Source of the DNA: Terriglobales bacterium
Lineage (GTDB): Bacteria > Acidobacteriota > Terriglobia > Terriglobales > Acidobacteriaceae
NCBI GenBank assembly: GCA_035487355.1
Contig: DATHMF010000107.1
Location: 20,149-84,148 of the forward strand
DNA length: 64,000 nucleotides
Direction: 5' to 3'
Every line of letters starts with the position of its first letter. The first letter of the stretch is position 1. The translations under genes were made by a program, and so were the position numbers. A model generated the notes under the pieces. That model did not search any database and had not been told where the DNA came from. It saw nothing but the letters and a program-made list of their open reading frames with translations. Of the stretch, positions 1 to 7,898 are shown in pieces.

Positions 1-2331
1 AAGATCGCCGAAGAAGCGCGAGCGATCTATTGTGGCCCGATCGGCGCCGAATTCATGCACCTGCCGCAGCCCGAGCGCCGTCTCTGGGTACAGGAGCGCA
101 TGGAAGGGCGGTCCTTGAAAAAAGCCCCGGATGCTGAACGTATTCTGCAGCGCCTCATCCGCTCCGAGGTGTTTGAACAGGTCATCCAGTCGCGTTATCT
201 GGGGACCAAGCGTTTTTCGCTTGAAGGTCTGTGCGGCCTGATTCCGCTGATGGATGAAATTCTGGAAGTCGCCGCCGCGCGCGGAACCGTGGAAGCCATC
301 CTGGGCATGAGCCATCGCGGCCGCCTCAACGTCATGCTGAACATTGTGTGCCGCGATGCCGCCGAGATTTTTTCCGGCTTTGAAGATGTAGACCCGCGCA
401 GCGTGCTGGGAGCGGGCGATGTGAAATACCACATGGGCGCCACCGGTGAATTCAACACGCGCAGCGGAAAAAAGATCAATATCCACCTGGTTTCCAATCC
501 CAGCCACCTGGAAGCAGTGGACCCGGTCGTGCTCGGACGCACCCGCGCCAAGCAGACCCGCTACGGCGATACCAGCCGCACCCAGTATCTTCCCATCGAG
601 CTGCATGGTGACGCCGCCTTTGCCGGACAGGGCATCCTGGCAGAAACGTTGAATCTCGCCGGCCTGCAGGCCTACGATGTGGGCGGAACCATCCACGTGA
701 TCTGCAATAACCTGATTGGCTTTACCACCAGCCCCAAAGACCTGCATCCCACGCGCTTCGCCTCGGACGTAAGCAAGCGCCTGCCGGTCCCGGTCTTTCA
801 CGTCAACGCGGAAGATCCTGAAGCTATCGTCCGTGTGGCAAACATGGCTGCCGAGTATCGCTATGAGTTCTCCAGCGAGGTTGTCATTGACCTGATCGGC
901 TTCCGCCGTCACGGGCATAGCGAGGTGGATGACCCCACCATCACGCAACCGGCGTTGTACAAAATCATCAATCAGCATCCGCCGCTGTGGCAGATTTATG
1001 CCCAGAAAAACAATCTCGATCCTGCGCCTGTGGTTGAGCAAGTCAAAACCGAGTTGCAGGATGCGCAAAAGCGCGGCCAAAGCATAAAAAAGAAGCTGCT
1101 CTTTTACACCCTGCCCGCGTATTGGGATAAGTTTGTCGGCGGCAACTACAAGCCGGAATATGAAGTCCGCACCGGGATTGATACCGCCGAGCTCGCCGCA
1201 GTTACGCAGGCGCTGACCACCGTGCCCGAGATTTTTACTCCACATCCTAAGATCAAGAAGCTGCTGGAAGAGCGCGCCCGCATGGGCTCCGGCGCTAAAG
1301 CGGTAGATTATGGCATGGCGGAAGCGCTGGCCTTCGGATCGCTGCTGAAACAAGGTGTCCCCATCCGCATGAGCGGACAGGATAGCCGCCGCGGGACCTT
1401 CAACCAGCGTCACGCCGTGCTTATTGATGTAGAGAACGAGCAGGAATATATCCCGCTTTGTCACGTTTCCAAAGACCAGGCGCGCTGCGAAATTTACAAC
1501 TCCACGCTTTCCGAGGCTGCCGTGCTGGGCTACGAATATGGCTACAGCCGCGATTATCCCGAGACGCTGGTGCTCTGGGAGGCCCAGTTCGGTGACTTCG
1601 CCAACGGCGCGCAGATTGTGATTGACCAGTTTGCCAGCGCCGGCGAGGACAAATGGCGCCTGTACTCAGGGCTGGTCCTGCTGCTGCCGCACGGTTATGA
1701 AGGCCAAGGCCCGGAGCACTCCAGCGCCCGCGTTGAACGTTTTCTGCAACTGGCCGCCGAAGACAACATGCAGATTTGCCAGCCCTCCAACGCTGCCCAG
1801 TACTTCCACCTGCTGCGGCGGCAAGCCCTGCAAAAATGGCGCAAGCCGCTGGTCGTCTTTACCCCCAAGAGCATGCTGCGGCATCCCGATGCCAGCAGCA
1901 ACGTCGACGAATTTACCCGCGAACGTTTTCTGCGGGTTGTCCCTGATAATCAGGTGAGCAACGCATCGCGCATGTTGATCTGCAGCGGCAAAATTGGCCA
2001 CGAGCTACGCCAGGCACGCACTGCGCGTAAAGATACGCGCACTGCCATTGTCTTCCTCGATCAGCTCTATCCTTTCCCGGAAAAAGAGCTGGAAGCAGAG
2101 CTGGCCCGCCATCCCAAGCTGCGCGAGATCATATGGGTTCAGGAAGAGCCGGCCAACATGGGTGCTCTCTCCTACGTGCTGCCACGGCTGGAGCGCGTGG
2201 CCGGCAAGATTCCCGTACTCTCGATCAAACGCTCGGCCAGCGCCAGCCCGGCAACCGGCTCCGCCAAGGCGCACGAGATGGAGCAGAAGACGCTGGTCAC
2301 GATGGCATTCGGAAGTAAGCCAAGCTCTTAG
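1..2331 (+). CDS. sucA: 2-oxoglutarate dehydrogenase E1 component, 5' end outside window
   Basis: Thiamine-diphosphate-dependent E1 of the 2-oxoglutarate dehydrogenase complex (TCA cycle, cytoplasm), which decarboxylates 2-oxoglutarate and passes the succinyl group to lipoyl-E2. The frame is open from base 1 (KIAEEARAIYCGPIGAEF precedes the first Met at 55), so the gene is cut by the window edge and about 776 residues are visible. Family signatures include HRGRLNV near 313, GDAAFAGQG near 607, RRGHSEVDDP near 907, GQDSRRGTFNQRHAV near 1375 and EAQFGDFANGAQ near 1580. The C-terminal transketolase-like domain is complete. No E2 or E3 for this complex follows directly. The next gene is yggX, after about 235 bp of repeats. 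Confidence 0.97.
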   Translation, partial: KIAEEARAIYCGPIGAEFMHLPQPERRLWVQERMEGRSLKKAPDAERILQRLIRSEVFEQVIQSRYLGTKRFSLEGLCGLIPLMDEILEVAAARGTVEAILGMSHRGRLNVMLNIVCRDAAEIFSGFEDVDPRSVLGAGDVKYHMGATGEFNTRSGKKINIHLVSNPSHLEAVDPVVLGRTRAKQTRYGDTSRTQYLPIELHGDAAFAGQGILAETLNLAGLQAYDVGGTIHVICNNLIGFTTSPKDLHPTRFASDVSKRLPVPVFHVNAEDPEAIVRVANMAAEYRYEFSSEVVIDLIGFRRHGHSEVDDPTITQPALYKIINQHPPLWQIYAQKNNLDPAPVVEQVKTELQDAQKRGQSIKKKLLFYTLPAYWDKFVGGNYKPEYEVRTGIDTAELAAVTQALTTVPEIFTPHPKIKKLLEERARMGSGAKAVDYGMAEALAFGSLLKQGVPIRMSGQDSRRGTFNQRHAVLIDVENEQEYIPLCHVSKDQARCEIYNSTLSEAAVLGYEYGYSRDYPETLVLWEAQFGDFANGAQIVIDQFASAGEDKWRLYSGLVLLLPHGYEGQGPEHSSARVERFLQLAAEDNMQICQPSNAAQYFHLLRRQALQKWRKPLVVFTPKSMLRHPDASSNVDEFTRERFLRVVPDNQVSNASRMLICSGKIGHELRQARTARKDTRTAIVFLDQLYPFPEKELEAELARHPKLREIIWVQEEPANMGALSYVLPRLERVAGKIPVLSIKRSASASPATGSAKAHEMEQKTLVTMAFGSKPSS

Positions 2332-2333
2332 CC

Positions 2334-2513
2334 GTTAGCTTTTGGCTCTTAGCGCCGTAGGCGCGGCGGAGAGTTTAGCCCACCGCGAAGCGGTGGGTAA
2401 GCAGAAATAAAGAGTGCGAGCCCCGTAGGGGCGACACCAAAAAGCTTCCTTGCCGATACCGATTCTGAAACGGCCATGAGGTTGAAAGCTTAAAGCTAAG
2501 AGCTAAAAGCTAA
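2334..2513. repeat. Intergenic repeat cluster bracketed by an inverted repeat
   Basis: Begins just after the sucA stop. A 20-base stretch at 2334-2353 (gttagcttttggctcttagc) is nearly the reverse complement of 2495-2513 (gctaagagctaaaagctaa). Between them lies a hairpin with arms CCCACCGC and GCGGTGGG (2379-2386 / 2390-2397, loop gaa) and a CCCC-gta-GGGG element. The layout resembles a small non-coding mobile element, but no target duplication was found. Confidence 0.55.
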
Positions 2514-2566
2514 GAGCTTCTTCTGGAAGAGTAGAATTAATCCTAGACAATCTTAAGGAGCATTAA

Positions 2567-2863
2567 ATGGGTAACGACAACAAGCCGGGCCAGCGCATGG
2601 TCTATTGCATAAAATTGCAGAAGGAGCTGCCCGGGCTGGATGAGCCTCCCTTCGACGGCGAGCTGGGCCAGCGCATCTATAACCAGGTCTCAGCCGAAGC
2701 CTGGCGGGCGTGGGGCGACTTCTGCAAGATGGTGCTGAACGAATACCGCCTCAATCCGGCCAGCCCGCACGACCAGCAAGTCATCGTGCAGCACATGGAA
2801 CACTATTTCTTCGGCGAGAATCCCGTGGCGCCGCCACCGGAGTATGTCCCGCCCAAGAGCTAA
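2567..2863 (+). CDS. yggX: Fe(2+)-trafficking / oxidative damage protection protein (YggX family)
   Basis: A 98-residue YggX-family protein. The family is linked to cytosolic iron handling and protection of Fe-S proteins from oxidative damage. The usual family pattern is visible: a cysteine in MVYCIKLQKELPGLDEPPF, then YNQVSAEAWRAW, LNEYRLNP and the C-terminal HMEHYFF. A good ribosome-binding site (aaggag) lies about seven bases before the ATG. The N-terminus carries about ten extra residues relative to the usual start at the second Met. It stands alone between repeat-rich spacers. Confidence 0.93.
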   Translation: MGNDNKPGQRMVYCIKLQKELPGLDEPPFDGELGQRIYNQVSAEAWRAWGDFCKMVLNEYRLNPASPHDQQVIVQHMEHYFFGENPVAPPPEYVPPKS

Positions 2864-2908
2864 AGCAGTTTGCAGGAGGATGAGCGGTAGACAAGAGGAT
2901 GACCGGTA

Positions 2909-2930
2909 GAGACGTAGCTTGCTACGTCTC
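2909..2930. repeat. Perfect palindrome of the GAGACG-type family
   Basis: Arms GAGACGTAGC and GCTACGTCTC separated by tt. A sister copy (GAGACGCAGC-aa-GCTGCGTCTC) lies at 17013-17038 after the E2 gene. Neither is followed by a T-run, so both read better as interspersed palindromes than as terminators. Confidence 0.65.
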
Positions 2931-3068
2931 CAAGCCTGGATCACGAGACTATATCAGGGCGCGGCTTTTTAGCATGCGTTAGAAGGCCTGTATAAAGAGT
3001 CTGTGTGGGAACTGAATTTTAGTGGGTACCTGAAGGGCGAACAACCCCGAAGGGGTGACGCATTATAG

Positions 3069-3088
3069 CCCAGCGCTTCAGCGCTGGG
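3069..3088. repeat. REP-like hairpin CCCAGCGC / GCGCTGGG
   Basis: Arms of 8 bp with a four-base loop in the lipB upstream spacer. Related hairpins lie at 2379-2397 (CCCACCGC/GCGGTGGG) and 61274-61293 (CCCAGCGC/GCGCTGGG), all in intergenic DNA. Short accompanying inverted repeats (ccccgaaggggt near 3045, gtcccgtcagggac near 3113) suggest a clustered REP array. Confidence 0.6.
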
Positions 3089-3192
3089 TAGGTTGCAGGA
3101 AACGATTCCTAGTCCCGTCAGGGACGACGCTATGCGTTCAAATTCTCACACAGACTTTTTGTCCTCTGCGGGAATGAATCTTTGAACGAATA

Positions 3193-4053
3193 ATGATCAA
3201 CGTCCTCCAACTCGGCCGGCTTGATTACGAAACAGCGCTGAAGCTGCAACACTCGCTGGTTGAACTGCGCAAGCAGAATCGCATCGCCGATACGCTGTTG
3301 CTGCTGGAGCATCCACCGGTCATCACCCTGGGACGCAATGCCAAAGCCGGCAACCTGCGGGCTTCGGCAGAGGAACTGGCCGCTCGCGGCGTGCAGATTT
3401 TTGAATGCAACCGCGGCGGCGATGTGACCTTCCACGGACCGGGGCAACTTGTGGGCTATCCCATCTTCGATCTGCGGGCGTTCACCGATGAACACGGCAA
3501 TCGCAAGACGCTGGGCGCGGTAGAGTACGTGCGCCGGATGGAAGAGGCGCTCATTCGCACCTGCGGCGACCTGGGCATTCCGACCGAGCGCATCAAGGGA
3601 TTGACTGGTGTATGGACAACTCCCGATTCACCACAGAAACACAGCGACACAGAGAAAAACCCTGCGCATCAACAAGCCAAGATTGCTGCCATTGGCGTAC
3701 ATATCTCCCGTGCCGTGACTTCACACGGCTTTGCGCTGAACGTCAGCAACGATCTGGATTATTTCAACTTGATCGTTCCCTGCGGAATCCCCGACAAGCC
3801 AGTGACTTCAATCGAAAAAGAGATCCGCGAAAAGCGCGCCTTGCGCGAAGGAGAAATTCTCACCATGCAGGAAGTAGCTCACATCATTGCGCGCAACTTC
3901 GGCCGCGTCTTTCAAAAGCAGACCCTCTGGCTGGAGTCGCTGGAAGATTTAATGGCCAGCGCCTCGCCGCCGCTGCCCGCCAATCAGGACACGCCTGCAA
4001 AGCCCCTGCGCGAGTTGGAAGAAATGCACGGGGATAGATCGTTTTTGGCGTAA
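3193..4053 (+). CDS. lipB: Octanoyl-[ACP]:protein N-octanoyltransferase
   Basis: Transfers octanoyl groups from acyl carrier protein to lipoyl domains of 2-oxoacid dehydrogenases and GcvH, the first step of lipoate assembly. Signatures are RGGDVTFHGPGQ (residues about 74-85), the catalytic lysine in KIAAIGVHIS (K163) and the catalytic cysteine in LIVPCGIP. At 286 residues it is longer than typical LipB. An extra segment of about 21 residues (about 142-162) sits between the conserved GLTGVW and KIAAIG blocks and is encoded partly by an interspersed repeat (3627-3658). The C-terminus also has a Pro-rich tail. No clear Shine-Dalgarno precedes the ATG. Its position among sucA, pdh and E2 genes fits supply of lipoyl cofactor to those complexes. 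Confidence 0.93.
   Translation: MINVLQLGRLDYETALKLQHSLVELRKQNRIADTLLLLEHPPVITLGRNAKAGNLRASAEELAARGVQIFECNRGGDVTFHGPGQLVGYPIFDLRAFTDEHGNRKTLGAVEYVRRMEEALIRTCGDLGIPTERIKGLTGVWTTPDSPQKHSDTEKNPAHQQAKIAAIGVHISRAVTSHGFALNVSNDLDYFNLIVPCGIPDKPVTSIEKEIREKRALREGEILTMQEVAHIIARNFGRVFQKQTLWLESLEDLMASASPPLPANQDTPAKPLRELEEMHGDRSFLA
3627..3658. repeat. Interspersed cacaga-type repeat inserted in frame in lipB
   Basis: Reads ttcaccacagaaacacagcg followed by acacagagaaaa. The neighbouring +frame reads TTETQRHREK, a peptide often seen as a translated repeat in environmental bacteria. Diverged relatives lie in intergenic DNA at 19352-19380 and 52046-52076. Here it lies inside a conserved gene and adds residues with no counterpart in LipB. 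Confidence 0.6.
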
Positions 4054-4133
4054 GCCACACTCCCACCATCCGTACAAATGTAATCATCAGCCTTTTGCCG
4101 GGTAAAATGATGTTTAATCAGAGATTCTCTTGA

Positions 4134-5402
4134 ATGAAACCACGGATCCTAAGCTATCGTGTTTCCGCCACGCATGAGACCATCACAGCTTTGGGCAGTA
4201 TCAACGACCCAGTCTCAATCAGCGATTTTGACGCATTTGTGATTGATCCCGATGGCTTTTATACAGATATCCCTCAGGCACTACCTTTTTTTCGCAGACA
4301 AAGCGAACTAAGCGACCTGCTGCATAAGAAGGGTGGGGTAGTCGTTTGTATTCTCCAGCCCAATAACGTCGTGCCTATCAGTGGAATGGGAAACGCGCCG
4401 AAATACGGCTTTTTAAACCGCGCGGCTAACCCGATTCTCTCTTTTTTGGATGGGATGACCAGAGCTGGCGCTGGCTCAACTATTCGTCTCATGCCTTCTG
4501 GACGAGGAGCCACTTCTGCCTACTTGCAAATCTTAAAAGAAAATCTGCGGTTTACGGCTTTCTTGGAGACCACAGAATCAGAAATTGCTCGGCACTCAGG
4601 AACAATCTTTGCTGTGAACTCTGTTGGACATCCGATTGCCTTGGAATTCCCAATAGAGGAAGGGTTGCTCTCGCTCATTCCACCTGCGCACAATGTTCCG
4701 GAAGACCGCGTCGGAGCAGCCATTGCTCGACTAGTTTACCGGCATTTTAACGATCAACAAAAAGAGGTCGAATCGCCCTTATGGACTAGTGAAATCCTTG
4801 TACCCGGATCGAACGTTTACGATGACCGTATCGCAGAATTGAAAAAGCAGCATGGGGGAATTGGACTGGAGATATCGAGCTTGGAAGCCAAACGTGACGA
4901 ATTGCGTAACCGGGTTCGATTGCTTTTCGGTTATGGCAAGGTAGTGTTAGAAGGAGAAGTTAGAGCAGCTTTGAGGCTGTTAGGATTTCACGTAAAAGAG
5001 CCCGAAGAATACACGGGGGAATGGGACGTCGACCTACACGAGCCGCAGTCCGGTAAAACGGCAATCGGGGAGGTAGAAGGGTCAGAAGGTGTTATCGACG
5101 TCGATAAATATCGACAGCTTCTTGACTATATTGAAGCTGAATCTCTCGAGGGTAGAGAACATAAGGGAATTCTTATTGGCAATGGCTTTCGCCTACAGCC
5201 ACTTGATGCGCCTGAACGTGAGCAGCAGTTTTCGCCACATGCGTTACGAGGTGCTATGAGAAATCAGTTTTGCCTGCTGCCTACAACAGAACTGTTCAAA
5301 GCTGTTTGTGCTGTACTTGAGACTCAAACTGACGAAGCTTTAAAAGCCACAATTCGAAATTCTATTCTTTCATCTGTCGGCATTTGGACGTTTGCACGCT
5401 GA
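4134..5402 (+). CDS. Uncharacterised protein with C-terminal PD-(D/E)XK-like domain
   Basis: No specific family recognised. The 422 residues split into an N-terminal alpha/beta part (FDAFVIDPDG, GGVVVCILQP), a short predicted coiled coil near 225-265 (RIAELKKQH...LEAKRDELRNRV) and a C-terminal domain with WDVDL, then IGEVEGSEG and VDVDKYRQLLDYI, then KGILIGNGFR and LLPTTELF. The D...ExE arrangement followed by a helix and KG(I/L)LIGN resembles nuclease-fold restriction/repair proteins, although the usual ExK lysine is replaced by Glu. The gene is visibly AT-richer than its neighbours and sits with 5517-6272 between lipB and pdhA, suggesting acquisition. A defence or DNA-processing role is inference only. 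Confidence 0.6.
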   Translation: MKPRILSYRVSATHETITALGSINDPVSISDFDAFVIDPDGFYTDIPQALPFFRRQSELSDLLHKKGGVVVCILQPNNVVPISGMGNAPKYGFLNRAANPILSFLDGMTRAGAGSTIRLMPSGRGATSAYLQILKENLRFTAFLETTESEIARHSGTIFAVNSVGHPIALEFPIEEGLLSLIPPAHNVPEDRVGAAIARLVYRHFNDQQKEVESPLWTSEILVPGSNVYDDRIAELKKQHGGIGLEISSLEAKRDELRNRVRLLFGYGKVVLEGEVRAALRLLGFHVKEPEEYTGEWDVDLHEPQSGKTAIGEVEGSEGVIDVDKYRQLLDYIEAESLEGREHKGILIGNGFRLQPLDAPEREQQFSPHALRGAMRNQFCLLPTTELFKAVCAVLETQTDEALKATIRNSILSSVGIWTFAR

Positions 5403-5455
5403 CGCTCATAGAAATACTTGATCAGATTATGCACGCCGAACACCGCTGACCTTAT

Positions 5456-5493
5456 CTCCGGCGTTACAATCAAAGTCCGCGCCAGCTCGCATG
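5456..5493 (+). repeat. Direct repeat copy 1, resembling the pdhA 5' region
   Basis: Shares an identical start (ctccggcgttacaat) and end (gctcgcatg) with 6322-6360, the region just upstream of pdhA; the middle has diverged. Here the ATG leads only to a stop two codons later. The shared ttacaat could serve as a -10 element. The pair flanks the membrane-protein gene and suggests that gene arrived with, or caused, duplication of the pdhA promoter region. Confidence 0.55.
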
Positions 5494-5516
5494 GGCTGAG
5501 CTAAAATCCCCATTTA

Positions 5517-6272
5517 ATGGACTCCCATCAGAGAAGAGCGGAAGAACGAATAGTAGAGCGGGTAGCGGAGCAAATAGTTGAGAAATTGAATCCACTATTT
5601 GACAAAGCCTCCAAGCCACACACGTCTGCAAAAGCAATTGCGCTGGTAAAAAGGTTTTTAACAAGCGCGCTTGTTGCGCTTTTCTGCTCTCTCTTGCTCG
5701 GGTCACTCACTCTCTATGGAGTAATTAATCTGGAGGGCGCGCGAGTTCTTCTTATCATCACATACCTCATTGGAGTCGGAGGCGTAGCACTCGTTGTTTG
5801 GGAGAAATCACGAATGTTCAAGATCGTATCTATAGTCGTTGCGACGATAGGTTTTGGAATTGGTAGTTGGCTCCTAGACGCGTGGGCTATAAAAACAAAA
5901 GACCGTCATCTGAATGCTATTCAAAAGCAAGGACTTGCACAGATGGCAGATAAAGTTCCGTCTAAATGTGGGGTCTTGATATACGTTCCTGAGACAAGCA
6001 AGGAAGCGCAAAGATACGGCAAAGAGGTTCAGGCCGCATGGCAGTCACATGGAGCAAAAGCAAACTTGATTTATGGAGCAGCAGTAGAGCCTCCAGTAGG
6101 TCTGGTGGTGGGAGTGCATTCGCAACTCGAGCCTTGCGGTCGTTTTGGAGGAGAGGTGCTATCCACAATGACGTTCGGCTTGGGACTGCCCGCACGGATT
6201 CAGGACGGTTTCTTCTACGCTGATGAAACTACAATTGTTATCTATGTCGGAACTAAGCCTCCGTACGACTGA
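5517..6272 (+). CDS. Membrane protein with C-terminal soluble domain, unknown function
   Basis: A 251-residue protein of no recognised family. It has an N-terminal amphipathic stretch rich in Glu/Arg, then about three transmembrane helices (residues about 45-68, 75-95, 102-125), then a soluble domain of about 120 residues starting at KCGVLIYVPETSKEAQ and ending in ETTIVIYVGTKPPYD. The composition is AT-rich like the preceding 4134-5402 gene and unlike the flanking pdh genes, so the two may form one acquired unit. The ATG lies shortly after the 5456-5493 repeat. A membrane sensor or effector paired with the nuclease-like protein is possible but unproven. Confidence 0.6.
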   Translation: MDSHQRRAEERIVERVAEQIVEKLNPLFDKASKPHTSAKAIALVKRFLTSALVALFCSLLLGSLTLYGVINLEGARVLLIITYLIGVGGVALVVWEKSRMFKIVSIVVATIGFGIGSWLLDAWAIKTKDRHLNAIQKQGLAQMADKVPSKCGVLIYVPETSKEAQRYGKEVQAAWQSHGAKANLIYGAAVEPPVGLVVGVHSQLEPCGRFGGEVLSTMTFGLGLPARIQDGFFYADETTIVIYVGTKPPYD

Positions 6273-6321
6273 CCGTGCAGTACACTCAACAAAACAACGC
6301 GAGGCTCTGAACTAAGCTATC

Positions 6322-6360
6322 CTCCGGCGTTACAATTAAGAGCCTGTGTTGGCTCGCATG
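6322..6360 (+). promoter_or_regulatory. Putative pdhA promoter/start region, direct repeat copy 2
   Basis: Second copy of the repeat described at 5456-5493. A ttacaat hexamer-like box at 6330-6336 lies 21 bases before the ATG at 6358, compatible with a short leader. No convincing -35 was found. Confidence 0.4.
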
Positions 6361-7710
6361 AAGAAAACCAAAATGCCGAGCTCCAAAAAGTCCTCAAAGA
6401 ACTTGAAGACTGGTGTGGCACAGCCGTCCTCGGCTGTGGGCAATGGCGCATCCCGAAAGAACTTATCTTTTTCAAAAAACTCAAAGTCATCCCGAAACGG
6501 CGCCAACCCCATCACCAAAAATCGCCACGGCATCCCCGACTGGCGCCTCGAGCGGCCCGAGTTCACCACTATCGAGGTCAGCAAGAACGGAAACGTTCAC
6601 TATGAAGTCCGGGGAAACCTGCGCGCGCCCGCGCCACCCATCCGCGACTCTAAATACTTGAAGCGCGAGCAATGCGTCGAGCTCTATCGCTGGATGCTGC
6701 TCAACCGCAAGATGGAGCAGACCCTGGAGACGCTCTACAAGCAGAGCAAGGTTGTGGGCGGCGTCTACTTCGGCCTGGGCCAGGAGGCGTGCTCCTGCGC
6801 CTCGGCTTATGCGCTGGGCAAAGACGACTGGTTTGCGCCCATGATCCGCAACCAGGGCGCACAGCTGGTGCGCGGCTTTCATGCCCGCGACATCATGATG
6901 CAGTACATGGCCAAGGCGGGCTCGCCCACGCATGGCAAAGACGGGACCTCCCATTATGGAGATATTGAAAAGCGCCACATGGTCTCGCCCATCTCGATGC
7001 TGGGCGACCTGATTCCCGTGATGGCGGGCGTAGCCCTGGGGGCGCACCTGCAGGGACGCAACCTTGCCGTGCTCACTTGGATCGGCGATGGCGGCCAATC
7101 CACCGGCGTGACCCACGAAGGCCTCAACTTTGCCGCAGTGCAGAAGCTCGGCCTGGTGCTGATTGTTGAAAATAATCTCTGGGCCTATTCGACTCCCACC
7201 GAAATGCAGTTTGCCGTGAAAGACCTCGCCGACCGCGCCATTGGCTACGGAATTCCCGGCGTAATCATTGACGGCACCGATGCCTGCCAGGTCTATGACG
7301 CAACCTACGAAGCCGTCGAGCGCGCCCATCGCGGCGAGGGCGCATCGCTTATCGAGGCCAAGATGATGCGCATGAAAGGCCACGCCATCCACGATGCCGC
7401 AGCCTATGTCCCGCAGGAGCTGATGGAATACTGGCGCAAGCGTGACCCCATCGCGCGCTTTGAAAAATACTTACTGGAAAAGAAGTGGCTGACGCCCAAG
7501 CAGAACGAAGCAATTGTTTCCGAAGTGGAAAAAGAAGTAGAAGAAGAACGCGCCGTCGCCGAAGCTTCCCCCATGCCCAATCCCGAAGATGCGGCCAAGG
7601 GCGTGTGGTGCGAAGGCTGCCACGAGATCAAACCGAAATACGGAACGCCAAAAGCCCACAAGGGTTCTGGGAAGTTAAAGGAGTCGGAGGCAGCAATACA
7701 TTTCAAGTAA
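6358..7710 (+). CDS. pdhA: Pyruvate (2-oxoacid) dehydrogenase E1 component, alpha subunit
   Basis: ThDP-dependent E1 alpha that decarboxylates pyruvate or branched 2-oxoacids, partnering the beta subunit at 8420-9397 and the E2 at 15174. The ThDP motif runs from GDGGQSTGVTHEGLN to IVENN, with the phosphorylation-loop-like region TPTEMQFAVKDLADRA after it. An upstream GTG at 6346 is also in frame; the ATG at 6358 fits better. The first 75 or so residues are a low-complexity Lys/Ser-rich extension that includes TGVAQPSSAVG, encoded by an interspersed palindromic repeat (6408-6440). Conserved sequence starts around NRHGIPDWRLERPEF. The C-terminus ends in CEGCHEIKPKYG plus a Lys-rich tail. The precise 2-oxoacid substrate cannot be assigned from sequence. 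Confidence 0.9.
   Translation: MKKTKMPSSKKSSKNLKTGVAQPSSAVGNGASRKNLSFSKNSKSSRNGANPITKNRHGIPDWRLERPEFTTIEVSKNGNVHYEVRGNLRAPAPPIRDSKYLKREQCVELYRWMLLNRKMEQTLETLYKQSKVVGGVYFGLGQEACSCASAYALGKDDWFAPMIRNQGAQLVRGFHARDIMMQYMAKAGSPTHGKDGTSHYGDIEKRHMVSPISMLGDLIPVMAGVALGAHLQGRNLAVLTWIGDGGQSTGVTHEGLNFAAVQKLGLVLIVENNLWAYSTPTEMQFAVKDLADRAIGYGIPGVIIDGTDACQVYDATYEAVERAHRGEGASLIEAKMMRMKGHAIHDAAAYVPQELMEYWRKRDPIARFEKYLLEKKWLTPKQNEAIVSEVEKEVEEERAVAEASPMPNPEDAAKGVWCEGCHEIKPKYGTPKAHKGSGKLKESEAAIHFK
6408..6440. repeat. CACAGCCG/CGGCTGTG palindromic element inside pdhA
   Basis: The core at 6419-6438 is an 8-bp perfect inverted repeat (CACAGCCG tcct CGGCTGTG) preceded by gactggtgtgg. Its reverse complement recurs inside the Rsm22-like gene at 13442-13461 with flanking tgtggcaca conserved. 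It is translated here as VAQPSSAV. Confidence 0.75.
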
Positions 7711-7830
7711 CGAGCACTCAACCGTCATGCTAATTACGATTGACGATTTTCGATTGACGAATTTTCCGGGATCGATCGCTAACGTTTACCTCTCAAATCG
7801 TACTTCTTCAATCGTAAATCGTACTTTATC

Positions 7831-7850
7831 GGTATCAAAGTGGTATCAAA
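7831..7850. promoter_or_regulatory. Paired GGTATCAAA motif
   Basis: Two copies of ggtatcaaa spaced 11 bp apart (one helical turn), in a spacer that also holds repeated attacgattgacgatt-like and aatcgtaaatcgtac stretches (7735-7830). A related pair (gatatcagaatggtatca) lies upstream of the gene at 61492-62355. An operator-like role is inferred; no gene reads away from it here. Confidence 0.3.
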
Positions 7851-7898
7851 CTGTTGGTTTTTAGGGCATTGTAAGCGATCATTTTCATGAGGTGCGCC

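Noticed and set aside
2909..2930. Terminator for yggX
   Set aside because: Perfect palindrome but no T-run on either side; the same palindrome recurs elsewhere as an interspersed repeat.
6487..7392. 301-residue minus-strand frame
   Set aside because: Antisense to pdhA, whose frame has clear E1 alpha motifs.
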